This document shows, in pieces, positions 24,180 to 36,721 of a stretch of 64,000 nt of DNA. A model generated the notes under the pieces. That model saw only the letters and a program-made list of their open reading frames with translations. It searched no databases and had not been told where the DNA came from. This DNA comes from Montifringilla adamsi (taxonomy: Eukaryota; Chordata; Aves; Passeriformes; Passeridae). Position 1 is the first letter of the stretch; each line of letters begins with the position of its first letter. The stretch is from NCBI GenBank assembly GCA_017590115.1, contig JAGGNK010015336.1:1650768-1714767 (forward strand). Direction: 5' to 3'. The position numbers and the translations under genes were made by a program.

Positions 24180-24600
24180 GCACAATCTCCCTGGGTCATT
24201 GCGATGGTTTTTGTGATGTAAAAAGGCTGCTGTAAACCAAAAAGAAATGTCAATACTGTCTGTTGAATTTCTATTAAAAATGCATGCTAAATTCTCCTGA
24301 GTTTAAATATAGCTCAGCTAACAGAAAAGGACATTCTTCTGGGAACTGGGATCGCATACACTTAATTAATGATAATGAACGCTGCGCAAAGATTTTGACT
24401 GCAAGGTATTTCAGCAACACTTAATCCAGTCTGGACATCTGTAATTTGATAAAGTGATTGCCAAACAGGGGTGGAGGGAAGAACTAATTATATAGACTAC
24501 AATGACTTCTCTTCCTGACTATGTTCAATATGATATTCACTGTCAGATGAAACCTCTTGGAAACTTTGCTCTTTTCTTTTATTAAATCTGTCTCTTTAGT
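24180..24600. other. Candidate conserved non-coding element
   Basis: AT-rich, repeat-free and motif-dense. It contains homeodomain-type TTAATTAATGATAATGA at about 24362-24378, next to a CpG-containing CGCTGCGCAAAG word resembling a C/EBP half-site. There is no sustained reading frame. This resembles vertebrate enhancer cores, but is a judgement from texture only. Confidence 0.25.
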
Positions 24601-24898
24601 GGCTTTTAAACAAGAACTATATTATTCATTTTGAAATAGCATGTCCAATAAATTAACTTGTATTTTTCTTTAGGTCTTAAATGCAGTCTGTTATGAATTA
24701 ATTTGCAGTTCTGACTGTCTTGAGCAATATGAAGCAATGTTTTGGTAGGTAGGTTGTTTTTCTGCCTGTCTGTACCCCTGCAGGTGTTGATAGATAAATC
24801 AGGGTGTGGAGTGTCTGTCCTCATCAAACAAGTGAAATGGTGAGGACAGGGCTGTGCTGAGTACTTTAGGGAATGTTGGCTTCTCTGTAGATACCTAT

Positions 24899-25165
24899 CA
24901 TGGAATTCCAGAATAGTTTGGGTCAGAAGGTTCCTTAAAAATTATCTCATTCCAACCCCCTCCCATGGGCAGGGACTCCTTCCACTAGACCAGGTTACTC
25001 CAAGCCCCATCCATTCTGGCCTTGAACACTTCCTGGGATAGGGCAGCCACAGCTTCTCTGGGCAAACCTGTTCCAGTGTCTCATCACCCTCACAGTGAAG
25101 AATTTCTTCCTAATATCTAATCTAAACCTACCCTTCTTCAGGTTAAAGCCATTATGAGTGCAAGG
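24899..25165 (-). mobile_element. CR1 LINE 3'-end fragment
   Basis: Minus-orientation CR1 of about 265 bases. The plus strand shows GGAATTCCAGAATAGTTTGG, CATTCCAACCCCCTCCCATGG, GGCCTTGAACACTTCCTGGG, CAGCCACAGCTTCTCTGGGC and CTTCCTAATATCTAATCTAAA. Confidence 0.93.
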
Positions 25166-25503
25166 TCTTCACCAAGGATGCAGCCAAAGCCACCGGGAAT
25201 GTGAGATCGGGGGAGATAAAGAAACATCCTTGACTGCTGTAAGGCTGTTGTCCCTAATGAAATGAAAAGGAATGTGAAACATATACTGAATTGTGGACCT
25301 GCTGCCCAAATCCTGCTCAGCTGGTGTCAGCAGAGGAGACCCTCGTGGTGCCCAGTCTCAAGAGCTCATTGCCATTCTAGGATGTATTTGTAGGGGTGTC
25401 CAACACCTTCTGATCAAGGAGGAGCATCTTCAAGCTGTTGCTTTGATAGTCTCACTGGACAAGTGGCATGTCACGGCTGCGAGTGGTGGCAGAGGCAGAA
25501 GAC

Positions 25504-25615
25504 TCATAAAATCATAGAACAGTTTGGGCTGGAAGGAACCATTCAGGATCATGTAGTTCCAGCTCTTGTGCAATGGGAAGGAACACCTTCCTCTAGATTC
25601 CTTGTATGCATGGAC
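25504..25615 (-). mobile_element. CR1 LINE 3'-end fragment
   Basis: Minus-orientation tail: AAAATCATAGAACAGTTTGG and GCTGGAAGGAACCATTCAGG, then AGTTCCAGCTC and a degraded remainder. Only about 110 bases survive. It lies about 340 bases from another minus-strand CR1. Confidence 0.88.
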
Positions 25616-27867
25616 AGCTCAGCTGCCAGCCCTTCAGAGAGAAGCTAGGAGAAATCCACAAGGTGGCATTCCTTGGATGGGTAAATGGGGTGCAGCAGAT
25701 GAATGCTGTTTAGAAATCATAAAAAAAAAAATCATCTTAATACAACTGAGTGTCAGCTTTCTGCATGGTGAGCTATTGGATTCCATTTCTGAGTCTGCTC
25801 TCAGTTGCCACAGCCAGAAGCACAGTGAGGTGTGCTTAACCCTAGAAGTGTGCAGATAAATTACCTCTCAGGTGCTTTTCTCCCCCTTTGCTGGAGGACT
25901 TCACTTGCTGAGCTGCTCTGAGATAAAACAGTAAAGGGAGAAGTCTCCAGGCCCTCCTGCATCCCACATGGCCAGGCACAACAACGCTGCTGTGCTCTGG
26001 CTTTTGTTTGCCAGTGGCAGTGGAGAGGAGTTGACAGAGCCTTGGCCACATCTGCCTCCTCCTCCGCCCATTCTTCATCTCCAGGAGCTGGGACTTCCTG
26101 TGGTTTGGCAGGAGTTCTGTAAACATGTTCCCCAAAGTGCCTCCCCCCCGCCTGCCACCGCCTCACGCTCTTGCAAGAGAGGAAACACCGCAGCCGGGAA
26201 TGTGGAAGGGGATTTCCATGGCTTTAATGAGGTCGGCCTCCTTCTCCAGTCCATGGGATTCCTCCTGCCGGCCCCTGTCAGCCCTCAGGGAGATCCTGCC
26301 CCACTTGGTGTAGGGCTGGGACAGTGCCCAAATGGCACCAGGGGTGGTTCCCAGCGTGGGGCTGCTCAGCTGGCTCCCTCCCAGCTTTCCAGCCTGGTGG
26401 CCACCTTCCCAGGGTTTTGGTTCCCCTCCTTTAGCAAGGGAACAGGAGGGTGAAGCAGTCCTTGGAGGAGAGGGCGTGTGAAGGAGACCTTGAGCCAGGG
26501 GAACGGGGGCCACAGAGCACCCTGGCTGCCTTACAACACGGGGCTGTTCCCTGTACCTCTGTGCCATCTCTGGCTCCTGGGGACCCATTTCCTGGCCATG
26601 GGCCTGTGTGTGGCACAGAACATCTAAATTCCACACAGCTGTACTCTCTTCTTGCTAAATTAGGGGTGCATCCCAGGGGGACTCATCTCCAAACCCTTCA
26701 GCCCCTCCAAGGCTGCCCAGACGTGGGCAGTGCTGGCTGGCACAGGTCAGGGGCAGCACAGAGTTAAACATCTGCATCTTGGACCTTCTCCCGAGTCCAA
26801 AGACCCACCCCTGTCCTGCGAGGCAGTAGGGGCGTGGATACTGCTCCTATCCCACCTCTTCCCGGCTGAGGTATCAGGTCCAGGCTGTGGGCATTTCTCC
26901 TGGCCCTCCAGGTGTGACATGCTGAGATCTCCCCAGCCTGAATCATCAGCCCTGGGGTGAGGGGGGGAATGGGCTAATGGGCTGTTACTTTCCCATGTGC
27001 GGACCAGGAGAGGGGGACAGGCAGTAAATGCAGTGCATGGGTGACATCTAATGTCATACTGGGGTAACACAGGCTGGGTTTTCCAAATTATCGTACTAAT
27101 TGTAGGGTTTTTGGAGTAAACAGGATGATCAGGCCCATCTGGCTCTAAAGGGGCACCTTCTTTCCCAGGGGTTTGTAAGTTTGAACCCTCCCATCTTCAA
27201 AGAATGTTGGGAAGTTTAAAAGGGAGGCTTTATGCTTAAAATGTTAATCTATAAATGACTCTGTACTTTGAAAGCTGAGGTTGTACTTTGAAATAAAACA
27301 TTTTAGAGTCTTGTAAAGGAAATTTCAAAATTGAAGATCGTTTACTTGATTAGATCCACTTTTCAGATAGTAAGATTCGACTTTTTGCCTTGCTTTGTGA
27401 GGGTATGTACATGAATGCATATAAACGTATATAAATATTTAACTTGAGAAACTGTTGCCAGAGAGGAAAGAACTGTGAAAGAAGATTCCTTCACACTGTC
27501 TCTTCCTGTGGGAATAGCTCCTTGTTTTTTCTGCTACCACCTTGGAACATGTCCAGACCTAGGACAATTCCCATCCCCCTGCTTTGTTAGGTCTTCACAG
27601 ATAGGCAGCAGCCAGCAAATCTATTTCCCTTCAATTGTCTAAATGGGGAGTGCAATTAAATTTGAGCTCAAGTTCCCAGCCTGCACTTGGTCTGAGCATG
27701 GCTATTCCTCTTTCAAACCTGAAGAAAGCCTTTTCTCAGTCTGCAGGCTCCGGTGGTGCCGTGGCCATGGGGGATGCCCACCCCTGGAGCATCCTTTGGA
27801 AAAGTCCCTGAAGAGAGTTGATCTCTGCAGATTGCAGACAACAGCATATTCTGGACCCTGCTATAGT
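25616..27867. other. GC-richer non-coding stretch
   Basis: Positions 25860-27070 are more GC-rich than the surroundings and give open frames up to about 160 codons on both strands (25968-26453 plus, 26163-26636 minus). CpG density is low and I recognise no domain, so these are treated as compositional artefacts. Confidence 0.4.
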
Positions 27868-27952
27868 TTCATAGAATCATAGAATAGTTTGGGCTGGAAG
27901 GGACCTTAAAGATAATTTAGTTACCCCCCCCCCCCCTCCCCCACCATGGGAT
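27868..27952 (-). mobile_element. CR1 tail with a C-tract insertion
   Basis: Minus-orientation CR1 tail (TCATAGAATCATAGAATAG, GGGCTGGAAGGGACC). The normal TCCAACCCCC word has expanded into a 13-base C run, a T and five more C bases (27924-27942). The copy ends soon after. Confidence 0.9.
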
Positions 27953-30900
27953 CAACAATTTCTACTTGATATTGACCCAGCAGCCTCTCCTGATGTGAAA
28001 ACTGAGGATGACAGAGAAGCTGTTGTTCTCCCAGGCAGATAAATGTTTATTTGGACAAGTCATAGCTTGGATCCTCTGTTTTGTAAAACCTCCATGTTCA
28101 TGAAAGGCCTGTCTGCACCAGAAGTTCCCGTTCCACAGATGAATTTGGTAATGTCCTTATCTGTGATTCTTCCACAAACCATTCCCAGTTTTTGGACAGA
28201 TTTTTGACCAGAAGGTGCAGGGAACACCTTGACTCTTGCTCCTTAGGCAAAGTTCTTCCTTCTCTTCCCCTGCTTTGCTAACCAGTTGCTTTCCCCCATC
28301 CTTCCTATACCAGCCTGGCCCCATTCCCAATTTCCTGCTCCCAAGGCATGGCTCCAGGTGCTGTGTCAGAGCCACCACAGTGCAGGTGTGACCACGCTGG
28401 ATTTACAGGACAAATCAAAGGGTGAATGGGGGTGTACAGCTCAACCCAGGCACTTTGTCAGCCTGGAATAACAGGAATAACTTTTCTGTCCCTTTTTCCT
28501 GGCATACCAACATTGTGAGGGAGGCCAGAGCCTTCACTTTCCAGGAGGCTGTTGGAGAGCTAAATTAATTTGTGAATGTTTATATTTTCAGAACCTGCTG
28601 CAGTGCCTTGAGGAGTCACTTACAGCCCCATCAGTGGCTCACTGATGCCGTGGCTCATCGAGTCCAGGAAAACAAGCACCACTAGGACCAAGGCAAACCC
28701 CACTGCTCCTCTCCTGCACAATGATAGCAATTAGTGCTGGCTGGCACTTTGCTAGCATTGGTTAATTACTCCTCAGAGCTTCCTCCAGGAGGAGAGTTGC
28801 TTTTTAAGTGTGCTTTACACCAAGAGAAACTGAGGCAGCAGTCTGAAGGTTGTTGAAGGAGGGAAGAAGAAGAGGACAGAGGCCAGCACTGTGACTGCAG
28901 CCCTGAACATGCCCAAAGCTGCTCCCTTTGCCCCTCAGTCCGCTGAGACACGTTCGACTTGCACAATCCAATCACATAATTCCTAATGCCAGAAGGTTTG
29001 TTTGCATTGGAAACAGCATTTTTTTATTTCAAAATGGGCCATTTGCCTTAACCCACCAAACAAAACTTTTTTTTTTCCCCTCCAAACTGGCCATTTTTGG
29101 AAAATGAAAATCAAGGGTATTTTTGGCTTTCACATTGCTGCCGTCTTATTCTGTCTTTTCAATGCAAAACTGAATAAATTGAGAGAAGGACACAACTAAA
29201 AATGTCCAAATGCACATACACCAAAAGGGGTCTGTAAAAGTTTCATGTGCAGAAGGTCATTGGGATGCAAACCCCTGTTCTCCCAAAGCCCACAGACTGA
29301 AATCAGCTATAAAGTTATGTAATTCTTCCCTGATGGTTTTTACAGCTCCAATATTTTGAAAGACAAGTGTGTTGTTTATTTTTTTCAAGCAAATAATTTA
29401 TTGCTTTTTATCTGGGTTTATTAATTCAGTTTTTACTGCCCCATAAACTCCCTTAGATGCTGGAGAGGAAAGATGTTTGGTAGATTTGTATAGGTAAGTG
29501 CAGAAAATAGAAATATTCCTGCTTTGTAAAGATGCCAAGCACAATGCTGTTGTGTAATTTTGCTGTTTGTTTTGCAATAGATGAAGTTTTTTTTCTGATG
29601 CATCCAAATCCTAGGACCTTCTAACCCATTATATTCTCAGGCTTCTTATTCAAAAATAAGTTCTAGCTGAGGAATACAAGCTGGAAATACAGCAGAATGC
29701 CAAGGGTGAGATACCAAGGTTGTTGCTGCTGCTGTTTTTGTTATTATTATTCATAAATGTCACATTCTCTTGTGGTTTTCAAGCGGGGCATGTGGGTTTT
29801 AAGGCCTGACTCAGGATTTTTCAGTGTCTGGGGCTGACTGGAATGCCAGTCACCACAGTGGGAGCAGTCAGCACAACCATGCACAGGTTTTAGCTTCTAT
29901 CAGTTAATTTCTTTCTTGGCCCATAGGTTGATAAATATGACATTACTGATCATTAACAAAATGTGTAAATCCTAGGGTTCATATAAATCTGAAAATTTTC
30001 CACTGACATGGGTTTGTTTATGAACAGGTAGCCTTATTTCCAAAAGTATGAATTATTTTCTATAAAATTAGGTTTTCAGTTAATTAACAGGCATTTTGCT
30101 GAAGTTCTTGTATGTGCTACACCCCCATCAGGCAAATGTATGTGGGATTCAGTGTACACGTCTGCCTTTCTGCTCTCTCCCTTCTGTGGTCTTCATGTCT
30201 CAGGTGCACAAATTTCTGCCAAAATCCTGGAATTAAACATCTGCCTCCCTGAGGAACTCCAAGGCCAAGCAGGGAGACAGTTGTTTCATTTTCCTTGTAA
30301 AAGACCCATCTCTTTTCAGACTTGAGCATCTTCATGGTACAGCCCCATATCATGACTTTAGTCCTGAATCCTCTCAGTTGACATCATGGGGGGTTTGGCA
30401 GGTCCTGTTTGTGCTGGTAAAACCCAGGGAAAACAAGGAAGATGCAGAGCTATCCCACTGGAGAGGAGTCACACCCCTGGCTCCTCAAGAGATGGGGCTT
30501 CTCCAGCCTTGAAAACATCCTATCTCTTTTGCTCCTTCTCCTCCCTCTCCCATTCAAGCTTCTTGCTGGAGTTGAGGTCATTTTCCCAGTTTATCCCAAG
30601 TGCTTTGGTATTTGCCTCTTCAGGGCTTAGCTGGAATGAGGTCCCAGCTCATGGCTGTGATGTGGTGAATCCCGTCTGCCATCATCCCCACTCAACACCA
30701 CCACTGTACCTCTCTGGAGTGCCAGCAGACCTCCCTGGACACGCCTCCCTCTGTGTCTTCCCAGATTTCCAAGACCTTTTCTCCTTCTGATGCCACTTTT
30801 TGGGAGTGGCAGTCCTGCTGGGGACAGCCACCGCTCATCTGCTGAGCAGGTGAGCTCAGACCAGGAGGGCTGGAAGGAGCTGCTGCTGCTGGGATGCTCT

Positions 30901-31082
30901 GCAGCACATGAGCACCTGGGAAAACCTGTTGTCTGAATCTTTTCCTACTCCCAGGGCTGAGCTGCAGGGCTGATGGGGGGAAGATATCACTTTTCTGCCT
31001 TAAATGTTTTCTTTTCTTGTGCATGACCAGAGGTTGCACGTTTCCAAGGCTGTCTATGCAGACAGGTGTATTTACACGGGCA
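27953..31082. other. Gene-poor stretch, nothing firmly recognised
   Basis: No repeat family or exon recognised. A MIR-like word (AGAGAAACTGAGGCAGCAG, about 28823) stands alone and is too short to call. A GCTGCTGCTG/TTATTATTATT patch lies at 29719-29752. Confidence 0.4.
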
Positions 31083-31359
31083 GTTAGTGATAGAACAAGG
31101 GGGAATGCTTTTAAACTGAAAGAGGAGAGATTTAGATTGGATATTAGGAAGAAATTCTTTCCTGTGAGGGTCATGAGGCCCTGACACAGTTTCCCAGAGA
31201 AGCTGTGGCTGTGCCATCCCTGGAAGAGTTCAAAGCCAAGTTGGACAGGACTTGGAACAACCTGGGATAGTGGAAGGTGTCCCTGTCCAAGGGAGCATGT
31301 TGGCATGAGATGGTGTTTGAAGGTCCCTTCCAACCCAAACCATTCTTTGATTCTATGAC
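31083..31359 (+). mobile_element. CR1 LINE 3'-end fragment
   Basis: Well-preserved plus-orientation CR1 tail of about 277 bases, from TTAGTGATAGAACAAGGGGG through AGATTTAGATTGGATATTAGG, GTTCAAAGCCAAGTTGGACAGG and AGTGGAAGGTGTCCCTGTCC to CAACCCAAACCATTC and a single octamer end. Confidence 0.95.
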
Positions 31360-31764
31360 TTTCAATAAACAGTTTAGACATTTGAGTGCTTTTGTTGAGG
31401 CCTTTTGCACTGGGATGTCCTTGCCCCTGCACTCTCCATTAGAAAGTCCCCAGACTAGGCTGATCTTCCCAAGGACAAATTATGGTCCAATAAAATTCAC
31501 TTCTCTCAGAAAATCTCCCCCAGAAATTGTTTAATCTTGCAGAAGATACTTGTGGCTCCATAAGGGAGATGATCTGGGACTAAACATCTCACTGAGAAGA
31601 GGGTTTGGCCTGTCAGCCAAGGGATGGCAGCTGCAATGCAAAAAGGTCTCATTAAAGGACCTGTGCTGGAGGGAGGAATGAATTGGCATAATGCAGTTAT
31701 CAGCTGATCAGGTTTCTTTAAACTCGTTTCCTTCCAGCCCATAAGCAGAGAGAGGCTAAACCCC

Positions 31765-31782
31765 TTTTTTTTTTTTTTTTTT
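31765..31782 (+). repeat. T homopolymer, 18 bases
   Basis: Uninterrupted T run a short way left of another CR1 fragment. Confidence 0.9.
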
Positions 31783-31847
31783 AATGTTATTTTGCAAAGT
31801 TATTCTGCAATTCAGTATTTATTTTTCTCCTCCACTGTCCCAGAGAC

Positions 31848-31946
31848 AGCAACCTGGTTTAGTGGAAGGTGTCCCTGCCCATGGCAGAAGAGTTGGAAGG
31901 AGATGACCTTTTAGATCCTTCCAACACAAACCTCTCTGATTCTGTA
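31848..31946 (+). mobile_element. CR1 LINE terminal fragment
   Basis: Plus-orientation last 100 bases of CR1: GCAACCTGGTTTAGTGGAAG, GTGTCCCTGCCCATGGCAG, TCCTTCCAACACAAACC and a decayed tail. Confidence 0.9.
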
Positions 31947-33122
31947 AATAATAACTAAAGTAATGGCTTTTCTTACTGCAAAAGAAGCCTGCTTCTATCT
32001 CTGTGCAGACAGAATGGCTTGTATTGCTTTTATTTATTTTTCACACATACATTTGGGTGTAGAGATAATCCTCAGACACAATCTGTTCAATTCTTCCTTG
32101 AATATTTTTATCAATAGTTTTCTCACAAGCTGCTGAACGTAAATCAGAATTCCCCGAAGCACATTTTTTTGCTATCTCCAAGAAATGAGAAACAATCCCT
32201 TGATATGGAAATCCAGGTATCTTGTTGGAGATAAGGACAACTCTCAAACAAATAATTTCCTTATTTATTTTAGGCGAAAAATAAGAGTAACACAAGGAAA
32301 AAAAAATAGATAAAAACTCAACTCTGTAGGACAGACAGGGTTTGGGCTATAAAATGAGGATGCCATTACTTAATTTTAAGTCTCATTTATGGATTGCCCT
32401 AGTGAATCTGCGAGGTGTTTTTTTGTCTCCACAGCCCTATTTCGGAGGTGTAGAGGAGGTTTGCAGTTTATTGCTGGAGCACTGTGCATCAGGCAAACTC
32501 AGGCTGCGCTCACGTGTAGATGAAACCACAGCCTGGGTCTGTTCCCGGAGCAGGTTCAGGGATTCAGCAATTCCAGCTGATGTGTTTTGGAAGGGGGACA
32601 GACTTTGGCAGGCAGGGCCTGGCTCCGTGCCCGGGACTGGGGCTGGGTGAACGTCAGCAGCTTTGGTTCAGGGAGGAAGGTCGTGTGAAACTGCTCTGCC
32701 CACCCTCGCTGCCGTCTGCGGCCGAACCCAAGGACCTGGAGCCAAGGGCAGAGCCTCACCCGTGTCGTGCCTGGGATTTACATCCTCCCCTGGGAGCCTG
32801 CTCCGTGCAGGGAGAGCTGCTGATGCCTGGGGTGCAGGAGCTGTCACCCCACAGAGGACAGGCAGAGCTGTTTTAGGGGACATCCTTTGCTTGAGCACCT
32901 CTCTGGGGCACGGGGGCTCTCCGGTGGTCCTGCACAGCCTCCGCCTTCCCCAGGAGGATATTTCCCCCTCCAGTTTCACAACACTGTGTGGGTGCCTGTT
33001 GGAACACTGGCTGCTGAGAATTTTAGACTTTCTGTGCTGTCAGGCGCTGACCCCCAAGAGAACACTGCATTTGACCTGAGGCCGTGGAGAAGGCTTCCAA
33101 AATTGGATGATAGAACTGGGAT
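31947..33122. other. Non-coding stretch, nothing recognised
   Basis: The left part is AT-rich. The 32470-33080 part is GC-richer with overlapping open frames of up to 138 codons on both strands, none with a recognised domain. An exon here cannot be excluded, but no splice-flanked frame stood out. Confidence 0.35.
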
Positions 33123-33505
33123 TGTGGGTGTGTAGTTTGACTAGAAGTGTGTAATATCACAGGGTGGAAAACTTAGAGTTTAAGGTTTTAGAATATAGTA
33201 ACATATAAATCAAGATGGAGGTTTTAGGGAGGCGGCTGGTCCTTTTTCTTCACCTTCTTCTTCACCTTCTTCTTCACCTTCTTCATGGGTTTGGGTGGTT
33301 TTGTGTAATTGGATTGAAATTGGCATTGTGGGCCACAGGTAATTGGTTATTGGGTTAAAAGTAAAAATAATTTAGGTGTCATTTCCTAATTGGACAGTTT
33401 ATCCTTAAAAGACCTTGTAGAGAGAGATATGTCACCTTGTTAGATATGTCACCTTGTTTTTACCTTGTTAGAGTAAAGTACTGTAGTACACAGAGCTTGT
33501 GAGAC
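33123..33505 (+). mobile_element. LTR-like element, possibly a solo ERVL-type LTR
   Basis: The sequence from about 33123 has an LTR feel: a TG start, an internal CTTCTTCACC microsatellite, then AATTGGTTATTGGGTTAAAAG, ATCCTTAAAAGACCTTGTAG and an ACAGAGCTTGTGAGAC end region. These words resemble LTRs I associate with songbird endogenous ERVL elements. No gag, pol or env frame flanks it, so a solo LTR is the simplest reading. Both ends are uncertain and no target duplication was identified. Confidence 0.45.
33246..33286 (+). repeat. Nonanucleotide-like repeat CTTCTTCAC
   Basis: About four units of CTTCTTCAC/CTTCTTCACC sit inside the LTR-like block. Slippage within an older pyrimidine tract of the element is the likely origin. 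Confidence 0.85.
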
Positions 33506-33743
33506 ATGGATGGGAACTGGGGAACATCTGAGTCCAAACAAGAAATACCAGAACATGATTTAATCCTGACCTTGTCAGAAAACAAGCAAAGAATCCATTA
33601 TGTGCCTGCTGGTTTGATTTCCATTTTCACCTGTTTTCCAGTAGGTTTCACTGCAGGCAGAGCCTCCTTTTGCTCCTTTGCCAGGTGTTGGTGGTCATGG
33701 CTCAGAGTATTTAAGGGATGGAGAAAGGCACAGCAGCTGTAGG

Positions 33744-33772
33744 ATGGATTTGATAAGTATTATCAAATCCAT
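33744..33772. repeat. Perfect inverted repeat with a 3-base loop
   Basis: ATGGATTTGATAA (33744-33756) and its exact reverse complement TTATCAAATCCAT (33760-33772) flank GTA. That is 13 of 13 paired bases. Function is unknown; it could extrude as a small hairpin or be chance. Confidence 0.9.
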
Positions 33773-34363
33773 TTGATAGAGGGGATGCTTGCTAAAGTTT
33801 CTCTGTGCTTGTGAAGCTTACTGGACATGTTCAAGAGAAGAAATATGGGAAGTGTGTAGCCATCGATCATCCTTTGGTGAATTGTGGTTACCCAGCAGTG
33901 CATAGTCATGCCTTTTTCTGAGATGAATGTGGAAAGCTGAAAAAATACCATCTCTTTCCCCCATTATAATTGTTTTTCTTTTCTATTAACTCACTACACC
34001 CTGTTTATTGCCCAGTAAGAGGGAGAGTACTCTCCTTTTCCTCTTTTAATTAGCCAAATTAACTTTATTTGCCAAATAAACCTTTGCAATGAAATCACAA
34101 AATACCTTTGATATAGATTTCCACACCCAAAAGCTGATCTATGATCCAATAAAAAACCTGTAAATGTTTAGTCAGTGTGATTGTTGTTTTTGCCATGTAA
34201 GGGAGCTGGACCTCATGTCCTGGAGACCTGGGCTGTCCTCCCAGTGTGGAGTCAGCTTGGGGGGGCTGGTGGGTGACCCCACCCCACTGCTTGGCATCAG
34301 TGAGCCACTCACAGCCAGGAATTTCCCTTCTCCCTCTTCTCTGTGGTCCCCACCTCCTGCATT

Positions 34364-34394
34364 AAACAAAAACAAACAAACAAACAAAAAAAAA
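34364..34394 (+). repeat. AAAC microsatellite running into an A tract
   Basis: Several AAAC units followed by nine A bases. Confidence 0.9.
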
Positions 34395-34943
34395 TTGCCA
34401 CATTTCAGCAGATTCATGTGCATGAGTGAAGGAGTTGTGGGTTCATCTCTGAAGATTCAGTTTTTATAGATGGCTTTTTTGTTTTTTTGGCTCAGATCTC
34501 TGGGCTGTGTCTCCTCCTTGAGCTTTTTAATGAAAGATTCTTAACTGCTTTTCTTCTTTTTATTGGAAGTGTAGAATACATCATAAGTTTCTGGGCCATG
34601 AGAGATTCACAGGCAGGCAGAAAAGCTGCCAGCCACAAACCCTGAGCTCCAGCTCCTGCCCCTCTGAGCTCCCAGCAGTCCCTTTCCTTGCCACCATTTC
34701 CCTCTGTATATGATAGAGATTTTTTTTTTTCCTGGTAATTTTTTTACCCGTCATTGAAGTGGATTTTGGCATCACTACAGCCACAGAACTGATAATTTTT
34801 CACTTATATGACAAAATTATTTCCAGAGGGAGGGGTTAATTCATGTCCCAGTACATTGGAAAAACTTCTTCCTGCCAGGAACTGTTTTTTCCCAAGATAG
34901 AGAAATTCAACAATACCAGACCTTTGATTTCAAGTTTTTTTAG

Positions 34944-34960
34944 TTTTTTTTTTTTTTTTT
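34944..34960 (+). repeat. T homopolymer, 17 bases
   Basis: Uninterrupted T run preceded by a shorter T run at 34935-34941. Confidence 0.85.
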
Positions 34961-36721
34961 CATGTCCATCATCCAGCATTCCCTCAAGTTCACCTTAACC
35001 TCCAGCATAACCTGGCAATGACCTGGTTTTCATGTCACTGATGCCCATTTGATGGTGAATTTGCAAAACATGTGCTCTTCTTTTCTAAGATAGAAGAGAA
35101 ATATGGTTTTTATGCTCTGACATTTCCCCCCACTGTGCTGGGAGGCCATGCTGGGTTATCCTGAACTACTCTGTGAAGCAAGGAAGTGACAGCAATTACT
35201 TCAGCCACATGCTCGAGACCTGCTCACCCTTCTGAATCCCAGAGGTATTTTCCAAACCCTTCCCCTCGAGGGTCCTGACTCTCCATCACTTGCTCTGCAG
35301 TTATTTCTGTCATATCAGAGCTCTGAACGCTGCTCAGGATCAGAAGAATGGTGGTTTAATCATATTTTTTGCTGGTTGTTGTGGGCTGGTGAAAATATAG
35401 CAGAGGATTTGTTTTAATTTTTAAATGGATTCCTTGGTTCCTTGGATAGTGATTCTTGTTAAATTCTAGAGATAGGATTGAAAAGGAAATGGCATATTGA
35501 CTGACAAACCAGCTTATTGCCATTTCTTTCTGTGCTTTGTGAAATAATATCTTCAGTTTACTTTGTAAGAACCAAATCAGCCTCATCTGCTGTGTGGTTA
35601 GTTCCTCAAAACCATCCCCAAATTATCTTTCCATAGTTCTTTAACAGTGTGAGTAGTGTTTAATTTAGGCTTGTAAATATTTTGCAGCCCAGGTGGTCCC
35701 AGACTGCACATGAGATGACGGTACAGAAGTTAAAACTACTTCTTAGTCCTGCTTAGTTCTTCATGCACCTCAGGATTTATTTAGCCTTCACAGAGGCTCT
35801 GCTTTCCCAAACACAGGAATTCCCTGTTTCAGGAATGGCTCAGATTCCTGTGTCCTTGTCCTCCTTGTAGGAGTGAGCAGAATTATGTTTAATAGTTCTT
35901 CGACATTCAGGAGTTTTACAAGTGTGTTTTAGGCAGCTGTAGCAGACACAGGGAGGTGGGGCCAGACAGGAGCTAAGTCAGGTACAAACACAGCACTGAT
36001 GGGAGGAAATAGGAAGGAAATGACCATGAGGAGGTGAGCAAGGCTGGGAAATGGTATTTTAAATGATCTTGAAACATCTTTGTACCACCCCCGCTCTTCA
36101 TTCTCACTGCAGGGCAGGGGGTGGATGCAAAAGGAAGGACATGAAAGGCACTTTCAAAGCTTGTATTTGACACTCAAATTGCTTTAGACAGTGTGAACAC
36201 CAGAGAATCCATGGACAAATATTTCACCTCAGGACAGGAGACAGAAGCTGTCTGAGGTGCTGCAACAATTAAGGAAGGTCTTTATTCTGCAAAACTGAAA
36301 TAAAATCTGACACCACAGTTTCCTCTAGCTCTAGCACAGTGATGCAAGTCTATCTTCAAATAAATATATTATTTCCTACTTTAACCTTGTCAAGTGATGG
36401 AGCTAGTTCATCTTTTATGCTATATCTAAGGGTCTGGGAATCCTTTGAGCAGGGCTCTGGTGCTTCATTGGTTCTCTGCTAAGTGAGAGAGATGCCACAT
36501 TGCTTTGTGGTGTGCAAAGGGTGCCAACACTGGTGTCTGCATGAAGGCTTGGTGTGTCATGTCAGACCAAGAAATATCTTCAGATAACTTGCAACAGTTG
36601 AGAAAACTCCATTTACTCCTGGGAGAGTCTCATGTCTGTCAGTAGTTTCTAGGTTTATAGGTGCCACTCTTTTCAGGTGAGGCATCATCCACACCACAGC
36701 ACATTCCCCAAAGCACTGAGT

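Larger units (their letters stand above)
33773..36721. other. AT-rich gene-poor stretch
   Basis: No exon or CR1 recognised. Holds the AAAC repeat at 34364 and T runs at 34720-34731 and 34944-34960. Confidence 0.4.

Noticed and set aside
25968..26636. Overlapping 161- and 157-codon frames on opposite strands
   Set aside because: They share a GC-richer patch. Neither has a protein-like signature and both cannot be coding.
28815..28860. MIR-like word GAGAAACTGAGGCAGCAG
   Set aside because: Too short, and the following MIR-core words are missing.
30692..31432. A 246-codon minus-strand open frame
   Set aside because: It passes antisense through the CR1 tail at 31083-31359 and has no recognisable domain.
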